Below are positions 47,642 through 63,577 of a DNA stretch of 64,000 nucleotides, in pieces. The notes beneath the pieces are model-generated. The model did not search any database and was not told where the DNA came from. It worked only from the letters and a program-made list of their open reading frames with translations. How positions within the stretch are numbered: position 1 is the first letter of the stretch; each line of letters starts with the position of its first letter. A program made the position numbers and the translations under genes. Origin of the DNA: Lysobacter changpingensis (GTDB taxonomy: Bacteria; Pseudomonadota; Gammaproteobacteria; Xanthomonadales; Xanthomonadaceae); contig NZ_JADWPE010000006.1 of the NCBI RefSeq assembly GCF_017308985.1, forward strand, positions 186,001 to 250,000, in the 5' to 3' direction.

Positions 47642-48559
47642 ATGACTCCAGCACAGATCGCCATGCCCACCCCGCCCGTCACCCTGCACGTGCTCGGGGC
47701 GCTCGCCCTGGAGCTGCGCGGCGATGCCCCCGTCGCCCGCCAGGCGCTGGCGCAGGGCGAAGTGGGCGCGCTGGCGGAGTTGATCGCGTCCGACCTGGCC
47801 GGGTTCGTCCCCGAAGCCGCATCGCTGGACCTGATCACCGTCGGCGCGCATTACGACCCGGTGGAACTGCTGCGACCGGGCTGGCCGCTGCATCGCGAAC
47901 TCGACCAGCTCGCCGCCCGCGCCCCGCGCGCCGGCATCGCGCCGGGCACGGGCCGGATCATCGCCTTCGGCGCGCACGACACCCAGCTGCCCGGCGCGCT
48001 GACGCCGTCGGCCGACCACGTCGGCGGGCCGTTCCGGCTGGTGCCGTTCGTGCTCGGCGGCAGCGAGGAAGCGGCGGCACGCGTGGGCGAGGCGTTCGAA
48101 CGCGAGCTGCTGGAGCGCGGCATGGCCGGCGCGGCGACCGCGCTGGCGGCGCAGCAGGCGTTCGGCCTGCAGGTCGAACATGCGCGCTATCTCACCGTGC
48201 ACGACCTCGCCGCGATGATGGCGATGCAGTACGACCATGCGGGCCTGTCGCCGCTGTGGCCGCTGCTGGAAACCGCGCTGCTGGAACCGGAAGGCGAGCA
48301 CTGGCTCGATGCCCCGCCGGAACCGCTGGTGCACTACGCCGACGGCGAGGCGCGCATCGCGATGTTCGAACCGCGCGCCTGGAAAACCCGCTACGCGACC
48401 GAGGCGCCCTGCGACACGCCCGAATGCCGCGCGCGCCTGGAGCAGCAGCACCGCCATTTCCAGGCCCGCCAGCGGCAGATCGCCGCCGTGCTGGGCGCGC
48501 ACGGGATTCCGGTGAATTTCGTGCACTGCACGGACGAGGGGCGCGCCGCGCTGGCCTGA
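47642..48559 (+). CDS. conserved protein of unknown function
   Basis: A 305-residue cytoplasmic protein without membrane segments or signal peptide. It opens with a hydrophobic MTPAQIAMPTPPVTLHVLGALAL, contains DLITVGAHYDPVELLRPGWPLHREL (near 60-84), an acidic AEGEH/PPEPLVHYADGEARI stretch and a C-terminal Cys pair ATEAPCDTPECRARLEQQHRHF (C260 and C265 approximately) that may bind a metal. AGGAAG precedes the ATG. I do not recognise the family. It diverges from the thiolase gene. Confidence 0.7.
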   Translation: MTPAQIAMPTPPVTLHVLGALALELRGDAPVARQALAQGEVGALAELIASDLAGFVPEAASLDLITVGAHYDPVELLRPGWPLHRELDQLAARAPRAGIAPGTGRIIAFGAHDTQLPGALTPSADHVGGPFRLVPFVLGGSEEAAARVGEAFERELLERGMAGAATALAAQQAFGLQVEHARYLTVHDLAAMMAMQYDHAGLSPLWPLLETALLEPEGEHWLDAPPEPLVHYADGEARIAMFEPRAWKTRYATEAPCDTPECRARLEQQHRHFQARQRQIAAVLGAHGIPVNFVHCTDEGRAALA

Positions 48560-48575
48560 CGTCGGCGCCGCCTTT

Positions 48576-48652
48576 GTAGCCCGGGTAAGCGAAGGCACCC
48601 GGGGCCGGAGAGGTGACCGCGTTCCCGGGTGCGCTTCGCTTACCCGGGCTAC
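48576..48652. repeat. GTAG-headed REP pair
   Basis: A pair between convergent genes: left arm GTAGCCCGGGTAAGCGAAGG, right arm GCGCTTCGCTTACCCGGGCTAC (shown here as GCGCTTCGC, TTACCCGGGCTAC). The left arm lacks one or two bases at its loop (GAAGGCACCC) compared with others. Confidence 0.9.
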
Positions 48653-48660
48653 GAGAGCGG

Positions 48661-50397
<1,737 letters not shown>

Positions 50398-50410
50398 CAG
50401 GAAGAGACCA

Positions 50411-54877
<4,467 letters not shown>

Positions 54878-55025
54878 CGTCGCTCCATCGCGGATTTCAC
54901 CGCTGGGTTGCTGTGCGAAACACGACAACGAACCTGGCAAACGCACTCTCGAGCCCAGGATTGCGGCGACGACGAAGACGGTCCGCTCGCGCGGTCCGGC
55001 CTGCCTCACCACCCTGGTTCAACCG

Positions 55026-55054
55026 AATAAATCACACTTTGTGCGATGCGGCAA
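55026..55054 (-). promoter_or_regulatory. candidate gltB promoter with palindrome
   Basis: On the reverse strand the -35 is TTGCCG and the -10 TTTATT, with a 17-base spacer. The spacer carries the palindrome CACAAAGTGTG (perfect apart from the centre). It lies about 150 bases upstream of the gltB ATG. A bound repressor or activator would overlap the promoter core. Confidence 0.35.
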
Positions 55055-55190
55055 TTTGTCTTCCGCGCCACCGGAGAAATCGCGCGTGCAGGCCTTCAAG
55101 TGCCTGATCGCAGTGAGAAAAGTGCGCGACATGCGGAGGCGTTTGGTAACGGGTGAAACCATTCGCGCGAGCGGTGCGCGTGATGCTCTG

Positions 55191-55283
55191 GTAGTCCGGG
55201 CAAGGCCGGAGGCCGCACCCGGGGAACCGCGCCGCATGGCTTACGGACGCACATCCCGGGTGCGCTTCGCTTACCCGGGCTAC
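55191..55283. repeat. GTAG-headed REP pair
   Basis: The left arm (GTAGTCCGGGCAAGGCCGGA) is decayed; the right arm is intact (GGGTGCGCTTCGC, TTACCCGGGCTAC). It lies in the intergenic region between the divergent gltB and MFS genes. Confidence 0.82.
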
Positions 55284-55355
55284 AAGAGCTACGGGCAGTG
55301 GGAGGAGAAACCGAAGCGCTAAACTTCCCGCCTTCCCAGAATCCTCCCGGCCCCC

Positions 55356-56624
55356 GTGACCGATACCGCTCCCGCCACGGGTGCGCGCCGCCGTGCCGCG
55401 CTCGTCTTCATCTTCATCACCATCCTGATCGACGTGCTGTCGTTCGGCCTGATCATTCCGGTGCTGCCGCACCTGATCGAACAGTTCACCGGCGGCGATA
55501 CCGCGCATGCGGCGTACTGGGTGGCCGCGTTCGGTTTCCTGTTCGCGGGCATCCAGTTCGTGACCTCGCCGATCCAGGGCGCGCTGTCGGACCGTTTCGG
55601 ACGGCGGCCGGTGATCCTGCTCTCGTGCCTGGGCCTCGGCCTGGATTTCGTGTTCATGGCGCTGGCGCCGTCGCTGATGTGGCTGCTGGTGGGCCGCATC
55701 ATCTCGGGCATCACGTCGGCGAGCTTCACCACGGCGAACGCGTACGTGGCCGACGTCACGCCGCCGGAGAAGCGCGCCAGGAGCTACGGCCTGCTCGGCG
55801 CCGCGTTCGGCGTGGGCTTCATCGTGGGGCCGCTGATCGGCGGTGCGCTGGGCGAGATCGACCTGCGCCTGCCGTTCTGGTTCGCTGCCGCGCTGGCGCT
55901 GCTCAACTTCGCGTACGGCCTGTTCGTGCTGCCCGAATCGCTGCCGAAGGAGCGTCGCAGCGCGCGTTTCGACTGGGCGCACACGATTCCGGGCGCGTCG
56001 CTCGGACTGCTCAGGCGCTACCCGCAGGTGTTCGGGCTGGCGGCGGTGGTGTTCATCGCCAACCTCGCGCATTACGTGTACCCGAGCGTGTTCGTGCTGT
56101 TCGCCGACTACCAGTACCAGTGGGGTCCGCGCGAGGTGAGCTACGTGCTGGCGATCGTCGGCGTGCTCAACGTGATCGTGCAGGCGGGGCTGGTCGGCAA
56201 GGCGGTGCATGCGCTGGGCGAACGGCGCGCGCTGATGCTGGGCCTGGGCTGCGGCGCGATCGGTTTCGGCATCTACGGTTTCGCCGAGGTGGGCTGGATG
56301 TTCCTCGTCGGCCTGCCGATCTCGGCGGTGTGGGGCCTGGCCGCGCCGTCGACGCAGGCGCTGATCACGCGCCAGGTCGGGCCGGAAGTGCAGGGCCGCA
56401 TCCAGGGCGCGCTGATGAGCCTGGTGAGCCTGGCGGGCATCATCGGCCCGGTCGTGTTCGCGGGCAGCTTCGGCTACTTCATCGACGATCGCGCGCCGGT
56501 GCACCTGCCGGGCGCGCCGTTCCTGATCGCGGGGCTGCTGCTGGCGATCGCCGTGGGCATCGCGTGGCGGTATGCGCGGGCGCCGGCGGAGGCGCCTGCT
56601 GCGAGTGCGGTCGAGCCGGGCTGA
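55356..56624 (+). CDS. MFS transporter, TetA/DHA1-like
   Basis: A 422-residue inner-membrane transporter with 12 predicted helices. Its pattern matches the TetA-type DHA1 family: [18 protein letters not shown] near 21-38, and [24 protein letters not shown] in the first cytoplasmic loop (motif A, G72 to F95 approximately). Start is GTG at 55356 without a clear ribosome-binding site. It may be a drug exporter, but many members of this group have unknown substrates; resistance cannot be inferred. Confidence 0.88.
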   Translation: MTDTAPATGARRRAALVFIFITILIDVLSFGLIIPVLPHLIEQFTGGDTAHAAYWVAAFGFLFAGIQFVTSPIQGALSDRFGRRPVILLSCLGLGLDFVFMALAPSLMWLLVGRIISGITSASFTTANAYVADVTPPEKRARSYGLLGAAFGVGFIVGPLIGGALGEIDLRLPFWFAAALALLNFAYGLFVLPESLPKERRSARFDWAHTIPGASLGLLRRYPQVFGLAAVVFIANLAHYVYPSVFVLFADYQYQWGPREVSYVLAIVGVLNVIVQAGLVGKAVHALGERRALMLGLGCGAIGFGIYGFAEVGWMFLVGLPISAVWGLAAPSTQALITRQVGPEVQGRIQGALMSLVSLAGIIGPVVFAGSFGYFIDDRAPVHLPGAPFLIAGLLLAIAVGIAWRYARAPAEAPAASAVEPG

Positions 56625-56632
56625 GCGCCTTT

Positions 56633-56780
56633 GTAGCCCGGGTAAGCGAAGCGCACCCGGGTGCCATGGCGAGTTCCAGAAGCACACGTGCACGTTGATG
56701 GTGCAGCGCGCTGCGGCGGGTTCATCGCTACCGCAACTGAGTTGCACCGAGGCGCGGTGCGCTGCGCTTACCCGGGCTAC
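56633..56780 (+). repeat. long-form GTAG REP element with internal module, copy B
   Basis: A GTAG arm (GTAGCCCGGGTAAGCGAAGC, then GCACCCGGGT) is followed about 40 bases on by GTGCAGCGCGCTGCGGCG, GTTCATCGCTACCGC, AACTGAGTTGCACC and GAGGCGCGGTGCGC, and a closing arm ending TTACCCGGGCTAC. It is the best-preserved long copy. Confidence 0.88.
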
Positions 56781-56877
56781 CGGAGCGCCGTTAACGCCGC
56801 ATTGCCGCCGACTTCACCGGCGATCGCGCACCGCGACGCCAGACTCGGGGTTCCCGTCAGGAACGAGGATTCCCGCC

Positions 56878-57111
56878 ATGCCCAAGTGCGATACCTGCGG
56901 CAACGACTACGACAAGGCGTTCACCGTCACCATGCCGCACGGCAGCGGCACGTTCGATTCGTTCGAATGCGCGATCCACAAGCTCGCGCCCACGTGCGAG
57001 CACTGCGGCTGCCGCATCATCGGCCACGGCGCGGAACACGACGGGAAGTTCTACTGCTGCGCCAGTTGCGCGAAGCACTCCGGCATCACCGGCATCGACG
57101 ACCGGATCTGA
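56878..57111 (+). CDS. small cysteine/histidine-rich protein (zinc-ribbon-like)
   Basis: A 77-residue protein with three CxxC/CxxH-type motifs: MPKCDTCGNDYDK (C4, C7), FECAIHKL (C31), CEHCGCRI (C40, C43, C45) and YCCASCAKHSG (C60, C61, C64). The arrangement suggests two zinc sites, as in LIM- or prokaryotic ribbon-like proteins. GAGGA precedes the ATG. It is alone on the plus strand, convergent with the barstar gene 22 bases downstream. No partner or function is visible. Confidence 0.72.
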   Translation: MPKCDTCGNDYDKAFTVTMPHGSGTFDSFECAIHKLAPTCEHCGCRIIGHGAEHDGKFYCCASCAKHSGITGIDDRI

Positions 57112-57133
57112 CCGGCGCGTCGTATCGGCGCGA

Positions 57134-57571
57134 TCAGTCTTCCAGCGCCGTCAGCCGGTCGCCGGGGAACGGCAGCAGCGCCCAGAACGCCACATCGGCG
57201 TGCGCCCATTCGAAGGCCGCTTCGTTGAGGATCTCCAGCAGCGTGTCGAAATCCTCGCCGTTCGCATCGCGCCAGTCGGCGGCGTTTTCGATCAGCCACA
57301 CGTAACCCGGCGCCACGCGCCAGGACATGTCGCGCAGCACGTCCGACAGCGCGTCCCAGTTCTCGCCGAAACCGTCAGGGAAACCGCCGGCCTTCGCCAG
57401 GCGCGCCATCAGGCCGGCCTTGTCGTCGCAGCCGGACAGATCCACGCGCATCACCGCGAAGTCGAGCGCCGCGGCGGTCTGCGCCATCGCTTCTGTATCG
57501 CGCACGTCGATGAAGTACGCGCCGCTGTGATCGGGGTCGGCGAGGATCGTGCGCAGGTCGACGGCGTTCAT
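57134..57571 (-). CDS. barstar family RNase inhibitor
   Basis: A 145-residue protein with a barstar fold. The motif GFGENWDALSDVLRDM (near 77-92) matches the helix that inserts into the barnase active site, and the N-terminal FIDVRDTEAM fits the first beta-strand region. It overlaps the upstream RNase gene by four bases (ATGA), so the two are translated together. It would protect the cytosol from the RNase before export. An acidic face, needed for barnase binding, is visible in the Asp/Glu-rich 70-110 stretch. Confidence 0.92.
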   Translation of the reverse strand: MNAVDLRTILADPDHSGAYFIDVRDTEAMAQTAAALDFAVMRVDLSGCDDKAGLMARLAKAGGFPDGFGENWDALSDVLRDMSWRVAPGYVWLIENAADWRDANGEDFDTLLEILNEAAFEWAHADVAFWALLPFPGDRLTALED

Positions 57572-57996
57572 CGCGCCTCCGGGGGATGCCATTCGAAGCG
57601 GCGGAAGCTGCGGTAATGATCGGCCGTGTACCAGTATTCGACCGGCGGATCGCCGCCCGTGACGATCCGCCGCGTGCCGCGCGAATCCGCGCCGGGCGTC
57701 GGCACCGTGTACTCGCGGTAATAGCCGCGCGGTTGCGGCGGCAGGCGTCCTTCGCGGTTCTGGAACACGCTGCCGTCCTGCCGGTACGGATGCGCCGCGC
57801 CGCTGGCGATGCGGTCGAGCACCGCGTGCGCCTCGACCGGGAGGAACGCCGGATACGCGATCTCCGCCGCCTGCTGCGCGGAGATCGGCGGCGCGTCGGC
57901 CGGACGAAGCTCGCCGTCGCCCGCGCGCTTCGTCCACAGCCACAGGCCGAGGAGGGCGACGATCGCGAGCAGCCAGATGGAATGGGAGCGGCGCAT
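57568..57996 (-). CDS. barnase/RNase Sa-type guanyl-specific ribonuclease with N-terminal membrane segment
   Basis: A 142-residue protein with an N-terminal hydrophobic segment (about 7-21, IWLLAIVALLGLWLW) and an N1/T1 RNase domain close to RNase Sa: RLPPQPRGYYREYTVPTPG with the catalytic Glu 95, RGTRRIVTG with Arg 106 and Arg 110, and TADHYRSF with catalytic His 127. It would act outside the cytosol or tethered to the membrane. The inhibitor gene overlaps its stop. An antagonistic or nutrient-scavenging role is inference. Confidence 0.92.
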   Translation of the reverse strand: MRRSHSIWLLAIVALLGLWLWTKRAGDGELRPADAPPISAQQAAEIAYPAFLPVEAHAVLDRIASGAAHPYRQDGSVFQNREGRLPPQPRGYYREYTVPTPGADSRGTRRIVTGGDPPVEYWYTADHYRSFRRFEWHPPEAR

Positions 57997-58043
57997 GTCG
58001 TATCGCTATCGGGAGTGCTGGCGCGCGGCTGCGTTGTCCGGAA

Positions 58044-58349
58044 TCAGCCGCAGCGCAGGCCGGTGATCGCGCCCCGGTCGTTGACGTCGATGTTCACGCG
58101 ATCCTCGCGGAAGTCCATCGTCGCCGGCTGGCCCGGACGCAGCACGCGCGCGTCGCGGCTGCCGGTGCCCTGCAGGATGCGGTTGACGACGTCGTCGTTG
58201 ACCGCCGAGCCGATCGCCCAGCGTGCGCCTTCGGCGTTGCACTTGCCGCTCGGAACGCTCGGCCCGCCCGCGACCGGCGGCGCGGAAGCGCAGCCCGCGA
58301 GCGAAGCGGCGGCAGCGATGGCGGCAATGCACAGGATGCGGCGGGTCAT
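58044..58349 (-). CDS. I78 family peptidase inhibitor lipoprotein
   Basis: A 101-residue lipoprotein. Signal peptide MTRRILCIAAIAAAASLAGC ends with the lipobox LAGC (Cys 20), followed by SAPPVAGGPS and the I78 inhibitor domain CNAEGARWAIG (near 37) to ITGLRCG with paired Cys at 37 and 100. Known members inhibit serine peptidases. It follows the RNase/barstar genes on the same strand (47-base gap to the RNase start). Confidence 0.85.
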   Translation of the reverse strand: MTRRILCIAAIAAAASLAGCASAPPVAGGPSVPSGKCNAEGARWAIGSAVNDDVVNRILQGTGSRDARVLRPGQPATMDFREDRVNIDVNDRGAITGLRCG

Positions 58350-58684
58350 GGCGTTTCTCCTTGTCGTGGACGGGCGGGGCCGCGTATGCGGCGCACCGTG
58401 CGCCCGGGGGCGTGTTCAGGGTGTAAAGGATAGCGGGGGATGTGACGCTTGCTGCGCTTCCTCTCCCCTGCGAATGCGGGGAAGGGCCGGGAAGGTGAAG
58501 TGTCCGGCGTCAGCGTCGGACGAGAGCAAAGCGCGGTGCCCGAATGCGTCGTTCGCACCGCTGCAACGCACGCCCCGACCCTGCCCGGCCCGAACGCACA
58601 GCGTTCGGGCGTTCGAAGGCGCGCGAACCGGCGATTCCTGGGCGGAGCCTTCTCACCCCCAACCCCTCTCCGGTGGGAGAGGGG
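58350..58684. other. 335-base gap with hairpins, no gene seen
   Basis: The gap contains a partial CTCTCCCC/GGGGAAGG hairpin near 58469-58490, a perfect 10-base stem GCCCGAACGC-ACA-GCGTTCGGGC at 58588-58610, and a CCCCTCTCC-GGTG-GGAGAGGGG hairpin at 58663-58684 that abuts the GNAT stop codon. The last two could end transcripts from both sides, although neither has a T-run. Confidence 0.75.
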
Positions 58685-59164
58685 CTAGAACTCCGCCTCC
58701 AGAATCGAATACCCCGCATCCACCATTCCCAGCGCCGTGTAGGTCTTCTGCGCGTTCGTGTTCTCGCGCTCCACGTACAACCGCAGCCCGACCACGCCGG
58801 GCGTTTCCCGCGCGAGCGTCTCGACATGCCGGTACAGCGCGGTGAACACCCCTTGCCGGCGGAACTCCGGTGGCACGTAGACGCTCTGGATCCACCACCA
58901 GTCGCCGTTGCGCCAGTCGCTCCATTCGCGCGTGAGCATCAGCGTGCCGGCGGGCGCGGCGATGGTCTCGCGCCCGGCGACGGTGGATTCGTGCATCGCG
59001 ATGAAGTACCGCGCCTTGCCCGCATCGGCGATGCCCGCCTCCATGCCGGCGCGCACGGTGGCCTCGTCGAGCTGCTTGTGCTCGGTTTCCAGTGCCATCG
59101 CGAGGGCCCAACGCGCGAGCAGGTCGCGGTCGTTCGCGTGGGCGGGGCGGATGCGGAGGGTCAT
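58685..59164 (-). CDS. GNAT family N-acetyltransferase
   Basis: A 159-residue acetyltransferase with motif A in VYVPPEFRRQGVFTALYRHVETLAR (acetyl-CoA-binding R-x-x-G pattern near 104-114) and motif B LYVERENTNAQKTYTALGM near 132. Substrate unknown. Start 59164 (MTLRIRPAHANDRDLL) is chosen because homology begins there; an earlier ATG would add 60 low-complexity residues. A sodC gene lies upstream on the same strand. Confidence 0.9.
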   Translation of the reverse strand: MTLRIRPAHANDRDLLARWALAMALETEHKQLDEATVRAGMEAGIADAGKARYFIAMHESTVAGRETIAAPAGTLMLTREWSDWRNGDWWWIQSVYVPPEFRRQGVFTALYRHVETLARETPGVVGLRLYVERENTNAQKTYTALGMVDAGYSILEAEF

Positions 59165-59258
59165 GTTCAAGGGACGAGGCGGGAGGAACGAGAACCTGGT
59201 GGAGTGCAAGCAACCGGTCCGCGCAACACCGGGTTCTGGTGCATGCGCGCTTGTTCCG

Positions 59259-59861
59259 TCATTTCGTGACCGTGATGATTCCGCACGCCACGCGCCCGCC
59301 CGCATTGCCGGTCGGCTGGGTGCGGTAATCGTCGGCCGCGGCATGCACGATCACCGCCTTGCCGGCGACATCGTTGGCCGCGCCGCCGCCGAGGGTCACG
59401 CCCTGCGCGTGCGCGTTGACCTGCGCGACGCCTTCGGCGTTGGCGACCAGGTTGTCCATGTCGCCGCCGTGGTGCGCGCCGCTGCCGACCTTGCCGTGCG
59501 GCTGCGCGGACGGGTTGAAGTGACCGCCGGCGCTGCTCGCGTCGGCCGCGCTGCAGTCGCCCTTCTCGTGGATGTGGATCGCGTGCGTGCTGCCCGGCGA
59601 AAGCCCGCCGACCTCGCCCGTCAGGTGCACGCCGTCGCCCATCGGCACGACGGTCAGCTTGCCGCTCACCAGGCTGCCCGAGGCCGACGCGAGGTTCACC
59701 GTGGCGGACTTCGCGGTCGACTGCGCCGTCGATTGCGGGGCCGGTGCCGCCGGCGTGGACGACGGGGCAGGCGTCGCGCCGGTGTCGATCGGCGTCGAAC
59801 TGCACGCCGACAAGGCGACGACGGACACGGCGAGCAGGGCGGTGGCGAGGGTGGTCTTCAT
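59259..59861 (-). CDS. sodC: superoxide dismutase [Cu-Zn], periplasmic lipoprotein
   Basis: A 200-residue SodC-type enzyme that detoxifies superoxide in the periplasm. Signal peptide and lipobox LSAC (Cys 20) are followed by a Ser/Thr/Ala/Pro linker (about 21-50). Metal ligands are visible: HAIHIHEKGDC (His of the copper site near 93-97), GGHFNPSAQPHG (near 111-122) and DMDNL. The disulfide Cys pair is in GDC and GGRVACG, which also contains the catalytic Arg. Linker length is longer than in most SodCs, consistent with envelope attachment. Confidence 0.94.
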   Translation of the reverse strand: MKTTLATALLAVSVVALSACSSTPIDTGATPAPSSTPAAPAPQSTAQSTAKSATVNLASASGSLVSGKLTVVPMGDGVHLTGEVGGLSPGSTHAIHIHEKGDCSAADASSAGGHFNPSAQPHGKVGSGAHHGGDMDNLVANAEGVAQVNAHAQGVTLGGGAANDVAGKAVIVHAAADDYRTQPTGNAGGRVACGIITVTK

Positions 59862-59996
59862 CGGCTTCTCCTTGCGAAACGGACAACGGTATCGGGTGGT
59901 GCTTCGCCGATCCGCGGATGCGGCCGGGAACGGCGGAAGCGGAACGCGGCCCCGCAGGCTAGCGGCGATGCGGTGGCCCGGCGGTGAACGCCGCCG

Positions 59997-61430
<1,434 letters not shown>

Positions 61431-61440
61431 TCGGGCAACC

Positions 61441-62502
61441 TCATTCGGGCGATTCCTCGACGTGCATCGGCAGCAGCAGGGTGAACACGGTGTGGCCCGG
61501 GCGCGAGCGGTACGCGAGCGAACCGCGATGCTCGCGCGCGACCTGCTGCGCGAGCGCGAGCCCGAGCCCGCTGCCTTCCGCGCGGCCGGACACGAGCGGC
61601 AGGAACAGGCGTTCGCTGAGTTCTTCCGGAACGCCACGTCCGTCGTCGACGATCTCCAGCCGCAGCGCGATCGGATGCACCGCATCGGCGATGCGCACCG
61701 CGTGTTCGGCGCGCGTGCGCAGCGTGACGTTCGCCGCGCCGGCCTCGATCGCGTTGCGCACCAGGTTCCAGACCGATTGCATGAGGCGGTCGGAATCGCC
61801 GGCGAACTCGGGCAGGCTCGGGTCGTAATCGCGCACCAGCCGCACGGCCCAGCCCGCCTCGCTTTCGGCCAGGCGCAGCACGCGTTCGAGCACCGCGTGG
61901 ATGTTGAGCGGTGCGTGCGGACGCGGCGGCGCGGGCGTGAGCAGGCGATCGACCAGCGCGGTGAGGCGTTCGACTTCCGAGCCGATCATCGCCACCAGTT
62001 CACGCGAATCGCCGTGGTTCTCGCCGTCGAGCCGACGCGCGAGCAGCTGCGCGGCGCCCTTCAGCCCGGCGAGCGGGTTGCGCAGTTCGTGCGCGAGTCC
62101 CTTCAGCGACGCGGACAGCGCCGACGGCAGCAGCAGCGCCGGATCGTCGCCGGGGAATTCATCGACCGGATGCGCCTCCAGCAGCCAGCCGCCGTCATCG
62201 CGCCGGCTCAGCCATACGTCGGCGAAGCACTCCTCGCCATCGGCGTAACGCAGGCGGCTCCGGCGCAGGCGCAGCGGGGCGTCGGTCGCGTCGAGCCGGC
62301 CCATCGCGTCGGCAAGACGCCCTTCGCCACCATCGAGCCCCGCCAGCGGCCAGCCCATCAGGCGGCGCGCGCCGACCCCGAGCCAGCGCGAGAACGCCGC
62401 GTTGCAGCCGACGATCGCGCCTTCCTCGTCGCTCCACGCGACCGGCGTGGTCAGGACGTCGAGCTCGGGGCGGGCGGTCTCGGGCGAGGGCGGGACGGGC
62501 AT
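61441..62502 (-). CDS. ntrB: nitrogen regulation sensor kinase NtrB (GlnL)
   Basis: A 353-residue cytoplasmic kinase with an N-terminal PAS domain (about 15-110), H-box LKGLAHELRNPLAGLKGAAQ (His near 138), N-box NLVRNAIEAGA and G-boxes DDGRGVPEEL and GSGLGLALAQQV. It is controlled by PII in the known pathway, phosphorylating NtrC at low nitrogen. The C-terminal HVEESPE ends ten bases before ntrC. glnA, the frequent upstream neighbour, is not seen here; the gene upstream encodes a Sel1-like protein. Confidence 0.94.
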   Translation of the reverse strand: MPVPPSPETARPELDVLTTPVAWSDEEGAIVGCNAAFSRWLGVGARRLMGWPLAGLDGGEGRLADAMGRLDATDAPLRLRRSRLRYADGEECFADVWLSRRDDGGWLLEAHPVDEFPGDDPALLLPSALSASLKGLAHELRNPLAGLKGAAQLLARRLDGENHGDSRELVAMIGSEVERLTALVDRLLTPAPPRPHAPLNIHAVLERVLRLAESEAGWAVRLVRDYDPSLPEFAGDSDRLMQSVWNLVRNAIEAGAANVTLRTRAEHAVRIADAVHPIALRLEIVDDGRGVPEELSERLFLPLVSGRAEGSGLGLALAQQVAREHRGSLAYRSRPGHTVFTLLLPMHVEESPE

Positions 62503-62541
62503 TGCACCATGTTAGTGCAGGCGCGCCCGGCGAATGCGCCT

Positions 62542-63303
62542 CTACGGGGTGGATTCGTCCGGCGCGGGTGCGGTCACCTTGTCCACCTCGCCGACGTTGA
62601 CGGTGCCGGCGCCGATCCGCTTCATCAGCGCGCGCAGGTCGAGTTCCTCCTGGGCCCAGTAGGCATCCGGGCGCATGCGCTGGTCGGCGTAGAACGTGGT
62701 GCCGTCTGAACGGGCCGGACCCGGGCGCGTGCCGCCGCCGCCCGCCCAGAACTCGGGCCGGCCGAGGCTCACCGTGAGCGGCGAGGTCAGTTGGCCGGTG
62801 CGACTGCCGGTCTGGTTGCGCGCGAACCGGCGCAGCTCGCGGTTGGTGCGTTCGCGTGCGGCCTCGTCGCCGTAGCGCTCGTAGAAGCGCGGGCCCTGTT
62901 CCAGCACCTGTGCGCGCTGCTCCGCCGTGAGCGCGGACCAGATGCGTTCGCGCATGCCGGCGAGGTCGGGGTTGTCGCTGCCATCGGCCGCCAGGTCGGC
63001 CCAGATGTAGGCCTGCACGGGATCGCGATCCACGCCCTCGCCGTTCCAGTACATCATCGTGAGCAGGTGCCGGGAGAGCTTGTCGCCATAGGACGCGGCG
63101 CGCTCGAACTGCTGCCGCGCCTCTTCCATGCGGCCGTTGTCGTAGGCCCACAGGCCGTGCCAGCGCGCAAGTTCGTTGGGATGGCCCTGCGCCTGCTGCA
63201 GCGCGACCTGATAGGTCTCCAGCGTGATCGCGCGCTCCTGCGCCCACGCGGGCGCGGCGATACAGCCCACGACCAAGCACGCTGCCGTCAGAAGCGGATG
63301 CAT
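62542..63303 (-). CDS. exported Sel1/TPR-like repeat protein
   Basis: A 253-residue protein with signal peptide MHPLLTAACLVVGCIAAPAWA (cleavage near 21) and Sel1-type helices: LARWHGLWAYDNGRMEEARQQFERAASYGDKLSRHLL near 45-80, and MMYWNGEGVDRDPVQAYIWADLAA near 82-105. The C-terminal half lacks clear repeats and ends with a Pro/Glu-rich tail. GGAGGGCAG precedes the ATG. Probably periplasmic, partner unknown. It is separated from ntrB by 39 bases on the same strand. Confidence 0.85.
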   Translation of the reverse strand: MHPLLTAACLVVGCIAAPAWAQERAITLETYQVALQQAQGHPNELARWHGLWAYDNGRMEEARQQFERAASYGDKLSRHLLTMMYWNGEGVDRDPVQAYIWADLAADGSDNPDLAGMRERIWSALTAEQRAQVLEQGPRFYERYGDEAARERTNRELRRFARNQTGSRTGQLTSPLTVSLGRPEFWAGGGGTRPGPARSDGTTFYADQRMRPDAYWAQEELDLRALMKRIGAGTVNVGEVDKVTAPAPDESTP

Positions 63304-63357
63304 CGACTGCCCTCCATTGGTGATCGATCGCGTCGCCGCGAGCATACGCCCGGTTGC

Positions 63358-63541
63358 GTAGCCCGGGTAAGCGGAGCGCACCGCGCCTCCGTGCAACTCA
63401 GTTGCGGTAGTGATGAACGCGCCGCAGCGCGCTGCACCCTAGACGCGCGCGCGTTCCTGGGGACTCGCCACGGCAACCCGGGTGCGCTTCGACGTCGACG
63501 CGCATCAGCCCGGGTGCGGCCTGCGGCCTTGCCCGGGCTGC
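63358..63541 (-). repeat. long-form GTAG REP element with internal module, copy C, plus extra arm
   Basis: In reverse orientation it carries GTGCAGCGCGCTGCGGCG, GCGTTCATCACTACCGC, AACTGAGTTGCACGG and AGGCGCGGTGCGCT next to a TTACCCGGGCTAC arm. A further arm pair (CAGCCCGGGTGCGG ... TTGCCCGGGCTGC) lies at 63506-63541. It fills the gap between the Sel1-like gene and the membrane-protein gene. Confidence 0.85.
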
Positions 63542-63577
63542 AAACGCCGGCAATCCGAAGCGCTCCCGGCGAGCGCA

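Larger units (their letters stand above)
54878..55355. other. 478-base gap upstream of gltB and the MFS gene
   Basis: From left to right it holds the gltB leader (54878-55020), an AT-richer block with a candidate promoter and a CACACTTTGTG palindrome (55026-55060), a stretch without visible features (55060-55190), and a GTAG REP pair (55191-55283) ahead of the MFS gene. No coding sequence is supported. Confidence 0.75.

Noticed and set aside
55356-56624. Tetracycline resistance gene
   Set aside because: The protein is TetA-like in pattern, but many chromosomal members of this group are not drug exporters; the family label is kept without the phenotype.
58588-58610. Perfect GCCCGAACGC/GCGTTCGGGC stem as a Rho-independent terminator
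   Set aside because: No T-run follows on either strand, so it is only noted as a hairpin.
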